Assembly: GCA_005765155.1 (NCBI GenBank) | Contig: VCCP01000002.1 | Coordinates: 4,650,001-4,714,000 of the forward strand | Source of the DNA: Zelopaecilomyces penicillatus | Lineage: Eukaryota > Ascomycota > Sordariomycetes > Hypocreales > Pseudodiploosporaceae | DNA: 64,000 nucleotides | Reading direction: 5' to 3' | Shown: piece by piece, positions 34,501-46,305 of the stretch | Layout: the number at the start of each line of letters is the position of its first letter | How positions within the stretch are numbered: the first letter of the stretch is position 1 | Notes under the pieces: model-generated | Told to the model about the DNA's origin: nothing | Database searches by the model: none | Seen by the model: only the letters and a program-made list of their open reading frames with translations | Translations under genes and position numbers: made by a program

Positions 34501-35182
34501 TTGATCTCATGCAGTCATTGACCTTGGTCGATTTCATACCGCCAAAAGATGGTACTCAGGCCAAGCTAGAAGAGAAAGCAAGGCACTATCAACAAGGGTG
34601 GGCAACATCTGTCAGCAATTTAGACGAAAACACATGGCTCGAAGCAGATGCCCAAGGAAATCTTATCGTTCTAAGGCAGAATCTGGAAGCTCCCACTCCA
34701 CAGGACCGTACCCGGCTGGAAATCATTAGTGAGATCAATCTTGGCGAGCAAATCAATCGGATCCGGAAATTACACATTACGACGAGTGAGAATGCAATTG
34801 TATCGCCAAAGGCATTCCTTGGATCAGTAAGCGATCTATTCCTAACTTAATAACTGGCATGGAGCTTCTAACACAATTTCAGATTGAAGGCACACTCTAC
34901 CTTTTTGGTGACATCGCCCCAAAGTATCAAGACCTCCTCATGACTTTCCAAACTAGGCTACAAGATTATATACACTGTCCTGGTAACATCTCATTCGACC
35001 TGTGGCGTGCGTTCCGCAATCAAGCCCGAGAAGGTGAGGGGCCATTCCGATTCATCGATGGTGAAATGGTGGAAAGATTCCTAGATTTGGATGAAAGGAC
35101 ACAAGAGATGGTATGCGATGGACTTGGTCCAAGTGTTGAGGATATGCGAGATATGATTGAGGAGCTTAAGAGGCTGCACTAA
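31569..35182 (+). CDS. ddb1: DNA damage-binding protein 1 (DDB1)
   Basis: Adaptor of CUL4-RING ubiquitin ligases, acting in UV-damage recognition, replication licensing and heterochromatin control (in Neurospora, DDB1 is needed for DNA methylation). Exons 31569-31663, 31736-34826 and 34883-35182 give about 1161 aa, close to the usual 1140. The N-terminus reads MAYVTPVHKPTSI then the first propeller (NRLEIWRV, DLLFIGTDRLQYFNV), with HLWEGVLNVFRL, GGILVVGETLLTYFD and GDSQLIRVD, matching the MMS1_N region. The last part is the CPSF_A domain (VGTSFIADAESGDQQDTRG, NLKGVCRCLGTMDGRIVAG), ending FRFIDGEMVERFLDLDE. It is distinguished from CFT1 and RSE1 by length and by the VEDMRDMIEELKRLH tail. Splice joins are in frame. 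Confidence 0.95.
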
Positions 35183-35773
35183 AGAAACATCCTGTAGGCA
35201 AGACTTAGATGAAGATGGAAAACGATAATGAAGATGGTGTTTCAATACTATCTTGATGAATTGTTGTAGCGAGGTTTCAATCAGTCACTTGCAGCTTTTA
35301 CATCAGTGCGATACAGAGTCCAATACAGGCAGGAGTGGCGGCATGAAACTCCACCAGCAAATGAAACTGCTATCTGGACGATAAAACAAGAAGATAGACA
35401 AAGGATATCGCTATTGTAAATCCTGCACCAGTTGACTAACAAGTGCGCAGGAATAAATGTCTTTATGGCTGCTTCGTAATAATCATAACGACTGGATGAA
35501 GCAGCATATTTGGTCAGCACTCTCGCTGGGCGGGAGAGTCCGGGACACCGACTGGTACCCAAACGCGTGGCCAATCAGCATTCTCCAATTTCCGAGCTAC
35601 AAGCTGGAACTGGCAGCCTCAGGCACCACGCCAGCATCCAAAACTTTCGGCAAAGCATCATCGCACCCGGGATTTGCTGCTAAAGGAGGAAAAGACCTCA
35701 AAACCTCTATCCTCGACGAGACCCGCCAACCCTCTCTCTCGACACCCTCCCCCGTACCGGTTTTTTTCCCACG
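35183..35773. other. Intergenic, DDB1 3' end to Rieske gene start
   Basis: Tandem genes separated by about 590 bp. The 3' flank of DDB1 is AT-rich; the 150 bp before 35774 are C-rich with a T-run, as expected of the leader of a highly expressed respiratory gene. An open frame (35457-36185) overlapping the Rieske first exon in another frame is a shadow. Confidence 0.5.
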
Positions 35774-36844
35774 ATGGCGCCCCTCGCAAACGCAACCCGC
35801 CTGTGCCTGCGCTCGGCCGCAAAGCCAGCGATGCCCGCGGTGCGCGCGCTCAGCTCGACGGCCATGTGCCAGGGCGGTGCCCCCTCGGCATCGTACACCA
35901 GCCCGTTCAAGGGCCAATCCAAGGCTAGCCAGGTCCCCGACTTTGGAAAATATGTGTCCAAGAGCGGAGAGAACACGAATAAGCTGGTTTCGTACTTCAT
36001 GGTGGGCGCAATGGGTGCGATCACGGCAGCTGGAGCCAAGAGTACCGTCCAAGGTGCGTTTCATCATTATCATCAGCATCGGCATGATGTTTCCGGCCAA
36101 TGTCTTTCTGGCAGCCATTTATAGGCAGGCGGGGAGACTTCAATCGGAATTCCGGCAAATGTTAGTGGTCAATGAACAATACTGATGATTCATTTGTTGG
36201 GAACAGAGTTCTTGGTCAACATGTCCGCTTCTGCCGATGTCTTGGCTATGGCCAAGGCTGAGGTTGATCTGAGTACCATCCCCGAGGGCAAGAATGTGAG
36301 TATCGAAAGCGTATCCAGAGTTTATAGTGAAAGCCTGCTAATGGACAACAGGTCATTATCAAGTGGCGAGGCAAGCCCGTTTTCATCCGACACCGAACCC
36401 AGGACGAGATCGACCAGGCCAACAAGGTCAACGTTGCCAGCTTAAGAGACCCCCAGAACGACGACGACCGTGTCAAGAAGCCCGAGTGGCTGATCATGCT
36501 GGGTACGGATATTTCTGCACTTCTCCCCCAAAGACCCTAGATTCAATGGAACCGGAAGCAAAAAAGAAAGAGCACGAAAACTGCTAAGGAGACTGCATTT
36601 AACGCATTTAACCGTCCCTTGCAAACATTAACCCTGTACTAACTGCTGCTGTGTGCAAATAGGTGTCTGCACGCATCTTGGTTGTGTCCCCATCGGCGAG
36701 GCTGGTGACTTTGGCGGCTGGTTCTGCCCCTGCCACGGTTCTCACTACGACATCTCTGGCCGGATACGAAAGGGTCCTGCCCCACTCAACCTGGAAATCC
36801 CCGCATACGAGTTCCCCGAGGAGGGCAAGCTGATCATCGGTTAA
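35774..36844 (+). CDS. rip1: Ubiquinol-cytochrome c reductase Rieske iron-sulfur subunit
   Basis: Subunit of mitochondrial complex III that transfers electrons from ubiquinol to cytochrome c1. Exons 35774-36053, 36207-36295, 36352-36502 and 36663-36844 give about 233 aa. The N-terminus is an Arg/Ala/Ser presequence (RLCLRSAAKPAMPAVRALSS). A single transmembrane helix follows (VSYFMVGAMGAITAAGA), then the hinge and a soluble domain with both cluster motifs: CTHLGC (Cys176, His178 ligands; Cys181 disulfide) and CPCHGS (Cys195, His198 ligands; Cys197 disulfide). The end GKLIIG is complete. All catalytic residues are intact. In Neurospora the orthologue is fes-1. Confidence 0.97.
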
Positions 36845-37261
36845 AGCATGGGGCACATACTAACGCGGTGTAAGAGTAAATGAAGACTCGAGTTTATTCA
36901 AAGAGACAAATTCAATTAGAGGATTTTCAGGTGCTTGGGGAGGCCCGAGGAGTGGAGGACGAATGATACAAGAAAGAAAAAATCCAGGTCCAAAGCGGAC
37001 AAACCACATCAAATTTTGTTTTTAGACGTGAGCTATACGCACATTGTATAAATAAACGTCATACCATCTATGTCTCGGGCGACGTAATCCGAATATGAGG
37101 ATTCTGAGGCATAGAGAGGGCAATTTCTCTATGTTCACAAAATTGGCGAAACATCACAAACATACATACGATGCTTGTAGGCTTGAAATGGTTTTAATTA
37201 CCCTGCACCTTTTTGTCTATTTTTTTCTTGCGTAACCCGACTTTACCGAATCATCAATTCA
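36845..37261. other. Convergent intergenic region
   Basis: About 417 bp between the Rieske gene (+) and CCT1 (-), AT-rich with a poly-T near 37220; probably both 3' UTRs. Nothing else seen. Confidence 0.5.
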
Positions 37262-39112
37262 TCAATGTCCGTGCCCGTCGTCTTCCCGCTGCTCCGGATC
37301 CAGCTTGATCAGGGTATCGATTCGCATAATGGAGATGCAGGCCTCGACCGCACTCTTCAATTGCCTCACCTTGCTCATGCTAGGCTCTAGCACACCAATC
37401 TTCAACTCATCAACCACCTTACCACGTGTGAGGTCCAGGCCGTAGTTCTTGTAGCCCTTCTTCCGCGCGATGCTCTTCTCATCCTCATTGGCGTCGCCCT
37501 CCTGGATACGTTGTGACAGGGCGTGTCTTGAGCGAAGTTGTGCAACAAGCTCTGCCGCATCCTTGGCAGCGTTGACGGCCAGAGTCTTGGGAATGATGAG
37601 AAGTGACTGGGCAAACTCGCCAATGGCAAGTTGCTCACGGGAACCGACTGTGCCGGCAAACTCCTCCAAATAGATGTGGAGCGCCGTCTCAGCTGCACCG
37701 CCACCAGGAACAATGCTGCCGCTTTCCAGTGTCCTCTTGACGGCACACAGAGAGTCATGAACAGACCGCTCGATTTCGTCAAGAGAATAGTCGTTAGGGC
37801 CACGCAGGATGACGGAAGCAGATGAATGCGCTTTGGTGCCCTTGATCAAAATGCACTCATCATCGGAGATACGCTCCTGGGAAACCTCCTCAGCATATCC
37901 TAGGTAAGAAGGATCAAACCTCTCATCACCATTAAGATCAGACAGAGTGCTGAGAAGAGTGCCGCCAGTTGCCCTTGCAATTCGCCTCAAGTCCTCCTTT
38001 TTGCATCTCCTAACTCCCATGGCACCCCGCTCGACAAACATCTTTAGTACCAGGTCGTCAATACCCTTGGTTGTAAGAACAACGTTGGCGCCAGCCTTGA
38101 GAATCATTTCAACCTTCTCGAGAATCATGCCAGATTCGCGGGCACGAATCTGCTCCAACTGTTGAGGGTCGTCTACGGTGATCTGAACGCCAAGCTTCAT
38201 CCTCTCCTTTTGCAGATTCATATCCAGAAGGGCAATCTTTGCATCCTTGATGTGTGTTGGCATTGCCTGTGAGGCAACTGTGCAGTTCAAGGCATATCCC
38301 TTGACCAAAACTGTTTCCAGAATACTTTTGCCGTGTGCCTTCAAGATGTTGACAGCCTTGACGGGGTACTTGGATTCGTTTCTGGTGTTAGTCGTCTTGA
38401 CGGCCAGCATTGCGTCGACGACCAAATTTGAGAAGAACTCTGAGTCTGCACCGATAATCTTGCTGGACATGGAGGTCTTTGCAATATTCAGGAGCGAATC
38501 CCGACCGAGGTTCTCTACCTTGATGCTGACGTTCTCGTTGAGGTACTTGATGGCCTCTCGCAAGGCAAGTCGGTAGCCTGTGATGATGGTGGTAGGGTGT
38601 ATGCGGTTCTTCATCAGCTCGTTGCCTCGTCGTAGCAGCTCAGCGGCGATCAAGACGACGGAAGTTGTGCCGTCTCCGACCTCCTTATCCTGCTGTTGAG
38701 CCAGGTCCACCAGGATCTTTCCAGCGGGATCCTCAACATCGAGAAGGCTAAGAATCGTAGCACCATCATTGGTAACGGTAACGTCCTGTTGGGCGGCATC
38801 GTGTGAGCGTTGTTCTGTCAGGGGGTGGTGCACAGTCTAGGCTTAGGAGAAATGTTGGAGGGGTAGTCAGTCGGTGTACTTACGCCAATATCGTCCACCA
38901 TCATCTTGTCCAGCCCGCTGGGGCCGAATGAACTCTTGACAACATTCGCAATGGCCTGTGTCGCCAGGACTAGGATGTTCGATTAGCAAGCCGTGCAGAG
39001 CCCTCAGCCAGCCCACATACGTACCATTTTGGTCTCGAATATCGGAGCCGGAAATCTTCTGGCCGCCCAGGAAGAGGGTGCCGTTCCGAGGCTGCTCAAA
39101 CATAGACGCCAT
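37262..39112 (-). CDS. cct1: TRiC/CCT chaperonin subunit alpha
   Basis: Group II cytosolic chaperonin subunit that folds actin, tubulin and WD40 proteins. Exons 39112-39025, 38969-38884 and 38785-37262 give about 565 aa. Family motifs seen: FLGGQKISGSDIRDQN at the N-terminus, VTVTNDGATIL and GDGTTSVV of the nucleotide site, then SIVPGGGAAE in the second equatorial half. The start FLGGQ...DIRDQN and the end RIDTLIKLDPEQREDDGHGH are specific to the alpha subunit. The start could also be the ATG at 39103. The gene is transcribed divergently from the prolyl-tRNA synthetase with 632 bp between start codons. Confidence 0.96.
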
Positions 39113-39744
39113 GGCTGCGACAAGATTCAAGACGCAGAGCAGCGGTTTCTGTCTGGCAAGTCGAGGGGATAATTAGGGGTGAGTGGCGTGGTGTCGCTGT
39201 TCTGCCTGCTCTCATCTAGTCTCAAGCAGAGCTGCGTAGCTTACCGCAGCGTGCGAGTAGACACACAACTGCCCCTCGACTTTTTTGCCGGAAGCTGGGA
39301 TTCTTCCAGCTCCGTGGATGTGGCATGCAGAGCTCACAGGCGCCTGAAGCCGTTCGACGCCCACCAATTCCCAGGCGGCCAAAGCTCTGATTGGCTGAGA
39401 CACCACCGCCAACGGCCTAAGTTTTTGCCTATCAACTGTGTTGCCTGTGTTGCTGCCCCTCCTTCGACAGAAGCAAGCAGCTGCGGGGCAGCACAGCTCT
39501 GCCGTCGCCCACCATGGCGAGCCCTCATATTAGGAGCCCTTACAGTCCATCCGCCGCCAGACGGCCTGACTCCTGAGACGCCTCTTCTGCAAGTGACTCA
39601 CCGCGTTTTTCCTTCTCTTCTTCTGCCGGCAGATCGCTGCGGTTTCCTTTCCCTGGGGATTTGCATTTGGCAATTTGATTTTTGCCCTTTTACTTTGTCG
39701 TAGCGACGCACCCTACGGCCACTTGCCGAACACCGCAGTTCAGT
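39113..39744. promoter_or_regulatory. Divergent intergenic region of cct1 and prolyl-tRNA synthetase
   Basis: The 632 bp separating two divergent housekeeping start codons must hold both promoters. It is GC-rich in the middle and C/T-rich towards the synthetase start (TTTTTCCTTCTCTTCTTC around 39606). No TATA box or known operator can be assigned by eye. Confidence 0.55.
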
Positions 39745-41475
39745 ATGGATCCCGCTGTCGACCCCCCCGCTGAGCCTTCCAAGAGTGCCTTGAAAAAGGC
39801 CGAGAAGGCTGCCAAGATGGCTGCTGCAAAGGCTGAGAAAGCAGCAAAGCAGACCAAGGTCCCCGTTGTAGGTGGCAAGAAGACGGACGACATCATCGGA
39901 ATCACCGTCTCAAAGTCGGAGAACTTCTCAGCATGGTACCAGGAGGTTGTCCTCAAGGCCGAGCTGGTGGAGTACTACCAGGAGATTTCCGGATTCTTCG
40001 TTCTGCGTCCCTTGTCAATGCACATCTGGGGTGTGATTCGGACTTGGTTCCAGAAACACATTGAGGAATTGGGTGTTGAAGAGACCAGCTTTCCCATGTT
40101 TTTGTCGTCCAAGTCATTGGAAAAGGAAAAGGACCACGTTGATGGATTTGCCCCTGAGTTGGCTTGGGTCACCAAGGCGTATGTGCACCACAACGTGATC
40201 AAGCCACACAACGTTGACTAACTGATTCATAGAGGCGACAAGGATCTCGAAGTCCCAGTTGCGATTCGTCCTACCTCCGAAGCTGTGATGTACCCCTACT
40301 ACTCAAAATGGATTCGCAGCCACCGAGATCTCCCTCTTCGATTGAACCAGTGGAACTCGGTCGTGCGATGGGAGGCTAAGCAAACCACCCCCTTCCTACG
40401 AACAAGGGAGTTCCTGTGGCAAGAAGGCCATACCGCCCACTTGACGGAGCAGTTGGCTGGAGAGGAGGTGCTTCAGATTCTGGAACTGTATGCTGGTGTC
40501 TATGAGCAGCTGTTGGCTGTTCCTGTCGTCAGGGGCAAGAAGACCGAGAACGAGAAGTTCGCTGGTGGTTACTACACCACTACCGTCGAGGGTTATATTC
40601 CATCAAACGGTCGAGGTATCCAGGGAGCAACCTCCCACGCTCTTGGACAGAACTTCAGCAAGATGTTCGATATCACCGTGGAGGACCCTGCCAACAAGGG
40701 CTCACACATTAACGTCTGGCAAAACTCTTGGGGTCTCTCCACTCGTGTTATTGGTGTCATGATCATGGTTCACGGAGACGACAAGGGTCTTGTGCTTCCT
40801 CCTCGAATTGCCAAGGTTCAGACTATCTTGATCCCCGTTGGTATCAACAAGAACACCACCCCCGAGGACCGAAAGAAGCACGAAGAGGAGCTTGACTCTA
40901 TTCGTGACACGCTCAAGAAGGCTGGTGTCCGCTCAGAATGCGATTGGAGAGAGGGTTACACTCCCGCTTGGAAGTTTAATGACTGGGAGTTGAAGGGCGT
41001 TCCCCTCCGAATTGAGTTCGGACCCAAGGACGCTGCGAAGGAGGTCGTCAGCTGGGCCCGACGAGACACGGGTGAGAAGGGCACAATCCCCATTGCCGAG
41101 GTTGCCACCAAGGTTCCAGAGCTTCTCGAGACGATCCAGAGCGACATGTATGCCAAGGCTGAGACTTCCTTCCGGGAGCATCGTCTCAAGATTACCAAGT
41201 GGGAGGATGTGCTCCCTGCTCTGGATGCCAAGAACGTCGTACTGATTCCCTTCTGCGGAAATGGAAAGTGTGAGGATCGTATGAAGGAGCTGACGACCCG
41301 GGTGGATGACCAGCCCGACATCCCTGAGAGTCAGAAGGCTCCTTCCATGGGCATGAAGAGTCTGTGCATTCCCTTTGAGCAGCCCGAGGGACTTGTTGCT
41401 GGAGAGACAGTGTGCATCAACCCTGAGTGCGAGCGCAAGGCCGAGGACTGGGTCATGTTTGGAAGAAGCTACTAA
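39745..41475 (+). CDS. Prolyl-tRNA synthetase (cytosolic, eukaryotic type)
   Basis: Class II aminoacyl-tRNA synthetase charging tRNA-Pro. Exons 39745-40178 and 40233-41475 give about 558 aa. After a Lys/Ala-rich N-terminus, seen in order: FSAWYQEVVLKAELVEYY, motif 1 region (SGFFVLRPLSMHIW), the TSE loop (RPTSEAVMYPYYSKWI), motif 2 (VVRWEAKQTTPFLRTREFLW), the GTA-like SHALGQNFS and motif 3 (GLSTRVIGVMIMVHGDDKG). The anticodon-binding domain (VQTILIPVG) and the eukaryote/archaeal-type zinc-binding C-terminal domain (CGNGKCEDRM...CINPECERKAEDWVMFGRSY) follow. The terminal FGRSY is diagnostic of the type. No N-terminal editing domain is present. Catalytic residues are intact. Confidence 0.97.
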
Positions 41476-41747
41476 ATGGTGTTGATGGCTGGCGGTGTGT
41501 TATTATGCAGCATAGATGAGGTGCTGAGGGCTCTTGATTATGATTTGAGGCATGGCCCGGTCATGTTACAAGAAATAATCCCCGTTAGGGTGAATGAAAC
41601 GATCTAATGAATATCCGTCTGGTTTGCTGAGACTGCCAAATTTGCTGTGACTTGGTCTATCTATGCACTTCGGAGTTTAACTTGACAAGTTGTTCATAAA
41701 ATAAAGTGATTGGACATTCATATCATCCCTCCCAAGTCTTTCCCTGC

Positions 41748-42935
41748 CTAGCACCACTCATATTTCTCATTGGCGACCCAATCAACATCTTCCACAGAGC
41801 CATCACCAAACCATTTCAAGCTGGTAATGCTATCCTTTTCCCTCACGACATACTGCCCATCTAGCTCCTTTGTCTCCTCAACTAGTTTCCTGACCCGATC
41901 ACTTGGGTTCCACATATCAAGCTTAGCAATCTGCCATTCCACTGCCTCCTTTTGCGCCACAGCCAGGATGCCCTTGATAGCCCGCTCAAGGTCCACGTCA
42001 GATATAGAGTCCTCGTCTTCTACGACAAGACGCAGGAAATGCAGTCTATTCTCCTCAAGTTTCTCAAGACCACCGTAGTGAACGCGCGTCCATAGCGCCC
42101 AGACACGTGAGCTTGGAGACGAAGGGGATGTGAAGAGGGCGCCTCTGATGGTAGGCTTGCGACTGAATGTGTGGTTGCACATGAAGTCTTCCCTGCAGTA
42201 GTGCCACTGGAAGGTGTCTAGGTTGGGGATGATGGCGACACGGGTTTTGGAAGGGTTGGTAGTGTTGGGTGTGGATATCCTTTTGCGGAGGAGCTTCTCG
42301 TCCAGTGCGGATATTGTAGATAAGTCGTCATCGGTGATGGCTGTGATGGTGGGATCTGCTTCAGCGATGATGAGGTTGTCAACGGTGGGTGGACGCACTA
42401 GGAACTCTAGATGCGTGCTCTCCATGGGCATCCACCCGCTCTTGGCGTAGAAACTCTTTCCAATGTCAGAAAAGAGGATCGAAAAGACAGCTTCACCAGT
42501 TTCGCTCTGCACCGCAGCAAGATGCTCGCCCAGCATGGCCATCATCCTGCCAGCATACCCTTTCCCACGGAACCCCTTGTAGGTAAACACACTCGCGACG
42601 CCGTGTGCCCAAACGTCCCGCACAATGCCGTCCTTGCCCCTGACGAGCGCCCGTTTCTTCAGAGTCTCACACGAGGCGAGGACGGGCCGCTCGGCCTCGG
42701 GGACGGCAGAGTCGGTAAGGATCCACTGCGTCATGCCGCCGTCCCGGGCCAGGGGGATGGTGAGCAGGTACACCTCCCGGTCGAGATAGCCCTGCTGCGT
42801 CAGGCCGTGGCCCCATTCCGGGTGGCTGTAGGACCAGGTAACTTTCTGCTCGTCTGGACGCGGGTGAGTGAGGATGAGACTGGCCGACGAGGCGCTCGGC
42901 AGGCTGGGTTGATGATTGGTGTTTTCTTCCGACAT
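41748..42935 (-). CDS. GNAT-family N-acetyltransferase, Lyc1-like
   Basis: A single exon encodes 395 aa. The N-terminal half contains a GNAT fold: SVFTYKGFRGKGYAGRMMAM is acetyl-CoA-binding motif A (RGKGYAG) and FSILFSDIGKSFYAKSGW is motif B. The longer C-terminal half (WHYCREDFMCNHTF, LRLVVEDEDSISD and WQIAKLDMWNPSDRVRKL) matches the extra domain of the fungal LYC1 group, whose Yarrowia founder acetylates lysine on N6 during lysine use. Length agrees with that group. Substrate is inferred from family only. Its stop codon is about 270 bp from the synthetase stop, convergent. Confidence 0.85.
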   Translation of the reverse strand: MSEENTNHQPSLPSASSASLILTHPRPDEQKVTWSYSHPEWGHGLTQQGYLDREVYLLTIPLARDGGMTQWILTDSAVPEAERPVLASCETLKKRALVRGKDGIVRDVWAHGVASVFTYKGFRGKGYAGRMMAMLGEHLAAVQSETGEAVFSILFSDIGKSFYAKSGWMPMESTHLEFLVRPPTVDNLIIAEADPTITAITDDDLSTISALDEKLLRKRISTPNTTNPSKTRVAIIPNLDTFQWHYCREDFMCNHTFSRKPTIRGALFTSPSSPSSRVWALWTRVHYGGLEKLEENRLHFLRLVVEDEDSISDVDLERAIKGILAVAQKEAVEWQIAKLDMWNPSDRVRKLVEETKELDGQYVVREKDSITSLKWFGDGSVEDVDWVANEKYEWC

Positions 42936-45900
42936 GATTTTGAAGTAGACGGTTGTGCCGCTTTCTAGCTTTCTGTTGTGTTGTTCTTTTTTCTCTTAAC
43001 TTTTTAACTTTTGTGTCAATTGCGTTTATTATAGCGGTTAACCTGGAGAAAGAATCAGGTTTTTAAATTCTAGTAATCTGGGTGCTCTGCTGCAAAGGTC
43101 TGCTCAAGTGAAAACATGGCATTGGAAGGCTGATCATTCCACGTCGACAGCAGCAGTGATGACGACGGGAGGTTTCAGTCGGAGCCCCGCGCGGCCCGTC
43201 GGCGGGGAGTAATAACTGGAGGCGGCGAGACGGATTCGGCAGCTGTTGGTGATCCCGTACATTGGTGCAAGGCACTAATACTACCCACTTGACATGTTTA
43301 CATAAAGGCAGCCTACCTAGGTATATACCTGGAGAAGGGCGCAGATGACATTTGAGAGCTATCTACAGCGAAATAGTCACAATGTGAAGTCTAGTAGGAG
43401 CATTGATTCTTGTCAGACACCGCATGTTGGAAATTTGGAATAGCTCCGATGAATTTTGTAACACTGGCCAAGTCCAACGTTGTCCCTTGACATCATCATA
43501 TTGACACCGCCAAAGGCTGCTCGTCATTTATCCAGCACATGTTTGCAGAACCCAACGGGCTAAATATCACAAAGGCTTGCAATTTGGGCTATTTTAAATA
43601 GTAACACCGAGAATTTACCCTCCATCAAGACCGCTAATTTACGTGTGCGATTTGGCAGATTATCTAAAGGACTTTGTGCCTTGCCGCTGCAAGCCATCAC
43701 TTACACCAAATACCCAGAAAAGCCCACAGGGCAGCCAATCCTATATTCAGGCCGGGAAGTTACAGCAGGATCTGGTGCTAAAGAATTGCTAATCCTCTAA
43801 TTAAATTAAATTCTTGATTAATTGGCAACACCAGCAATTTGGAGATTTTCGTGATGCACATGCGTGTGGCGCCTCGCTCGCCTCACCCTCAGCTGTAAAT
43901 AGGTGGTGCAATATCGAATGGGTATTAAGGATTGAAGGTGCTGTTGGATTCCGATATCCGAGCGACTTGAGCGTTCAACCTGAAGCTATTGACACCTGTG
44001 TGATTAATTAATTATCTTGGTGTTTGAATTTTTGGATATTTCAAATCAACTTTGCTGGTATGCTTCCTGAACACAGGTACTGATTTTCATTCCAGGGTAA
44101 GGAGCCTCTTCCCCCCCCACGACATTCGGGCAACCCAAGTTTGACCCCCATAAGCAAATCAGGACCAAATTGCAGGAAGCGCAAAACACAACCAAAAGGG
44201 GAAATAATTCGCCATGCTATATTACATACACGATCGGCAAGGCCGATGACGTCTGATGCAAGGGCCCCCAAAGAGTCTACAGGTACACACACAAGGTCGT
44301 TCGAGCCTTGGTGTGTTGCTTCTGGCTGTAAGACGTGAGAAACGTGTCTGCAGTGCAACCCTAGACCACTGCTTATTCGTACAGGATCTGTACATTTCGC
44401 CAAAAAGGCTAAACTAAAAAGGATGCATCATCAGTCTAGTGAAAAAGTGACTGCATTTCTTACCTCTCAGCCAGCTTGCTAAGAAAGAAACATGTCATTA
44501 CTATTACTTACTCATGGGAAAACGGCTGAATGGGACTTGTTTAAGAGAGGTGTTGTTATACCCAGCAGGCAGCAGCTATTCACGGGGATCATGACTAAAA
44601 CAAAACACCTAAACAAGAGACACCCGCCCCGCCGCTCTACAGCGAATTATCCGCCAGCGTCCAAGTTCGCCTAGGCCTCAGTCTGTTCAACCCATGGCCG
44701 GAGTTTTTGATCGCGAGTACTAAAATAAATCGAGACGCAGTGGCCCGTCGTTATTCTTAGGCGCGGGAATACCCAGGGTCTAAAAACGGCACAATGCTTT
44801 GTCCCCATGACACATCCAATCTTTCTCAACGTGAGAGATGCCAAATTTAGGCGCGCCTTCTCGCCGCAGCAACACCACCACCACTATTCTCAGCCCCCAT
44901 GGCTCAGCAAAGGGTGATGCCGGGATTGGCTGGTCTCGAGCGCCGCTCGATAGATTGGAGGCTTGCTGCTGCCGACGAATCACCAGGCCGTGTCCGCTCG
45001 GGATCCGGGAGGGTCTGGGCAGCAGGCTCGTAGGGCTGAACAGCAGGATGCATCCCGCCATGCACAACATATTCAGGTCGTCATTCTGAGCCCTCGAATC
45101 AGAAAGCCAGCCAGGGAGCTGAAGGAACACCCGCACCTATCAGCCAGCAAAACCGGGCGCATCGTCATTTGGCTCTATGGCGACCCCCCACCATGTGGAG
45201 GCTTGGAAGCGGCAAGGCCTACTTTTCTCATGGTTTTTGTTTCACCGCCGACACACTCTGAGTCCCGAGCCACTAGACGCCGACATTGAAGAACCCGAAC
45301 CAAAAAAAGCCATCCGTCTGACGACATATATGTGTGATTCTTATGACGTTACATGAGCAATATTAGAGTGCAGATGCAGGTATTTGTGTTGAGGCGGTCC
45401 AGGCTCGGACAGATTGCCGCGGCGCCGCACGGGGCACGGCGTGATGGGGTGCCCTGGATGATGCTTACCACGAGATGAGCCGGGCGAGGGCAAAACAGAA
45501 CAGTTAATCGATGAAGCAGTGCACAAAAAGAGAGGATTCAACTAATGATTAGGTACTTCAGGAAACACCGCCTAAAGAGCATCTTATAGCCATGCAAACC
45601 GGGCACAGAACCCGTCATTGGGCCCAGATGCTGGTGTTGAACAGCCTGCCCAGCCCAACCCACGACGACCCGACCGACTAAGGATGGCTTAAGTGGGCAC
45701 CATGGTTCGATCATTGGATGGATCGATTCTAGTGTCAACGTGCGTAGTACCGGTGCAACAATTGCCGTTGGAACCTAAAAAAGAAACGTGGGGTGGTTGC
45801 TGACTGGTGAGAGGCATCCGTCCTCGTGGCTCCATCCATCCATAACGGCCCACCACTGCCGCCTCAGTGACGCCTTGGCGTTGTTGGCACTTAATATCGC

Positions 45901-46305
45901 GGCTCGATGCCTTGGGAAAGTTGGGAATCAGCAAGAATATCCCAAATACTTCTTCTACCTGACCCGCCCCCCTTCCCCCCTTGCCACGACCGGCACCCAA
46001 CAGCTGCTTTTCTTCCACTCGTTTGATCCTGTTATCATGTCCATTTCCAAGTTCGCTGGCCGACTTTGCTGTGCCCCCCTCTCTCTCATCAATGGAGACG
46101 ACAGTGTATCCGCTGCCAACGTTGACTAAGGTCTATGCGAAGTGAGTCGGAGAGATTGAGGGATGGGATGGGATGGGGTTGCATTGTAGCACTGCTGCAT
46201 TGTAGCACCATCCATCCGGCAATCCCAACCCCCCCCAGTCCACATCGACAAGCGCTTACCAGGACAAGATCAACAAGCAGTCTCGCCCCGTGGCAAAAGC
46301 CGTTG
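42936..46305. other. 3.4 kb gene-poor, AT-rich stretch
   Basis: The longest gap in the window. The 43300-44500 part is AT-rich with homopolymeric and TTAATTAA-like runs (for example near 43800 and 44005), while 44850-46100 is more GC-rich. Open frames here are short, mutually overlapping and without family resemblance. No transposase, reverse transcriptase, tRNA or long inverted repeat was recognised. A CCTACCTAGGTATATACC motif lies near 43312. The last 300 bp form the leader of the zinc-cluster regulator and include a GGGAT repeat and a 13-bp direct repeat. Confidence 0.45.
46160..46208. repeat. GGGAT microrepeat and 13-bp direct repeat
   Basis: Three GGGAT units (46160-46177) are followed by TGCATTGTAGCAC at 46180-46192, repeated exactly at 46196-46208 with a 3-bp spacer. 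It lies 100 bp upstream of the regulator start codon. A direct repeat this close could be an operator or a replication-slippage product. Confidence 0.7.
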
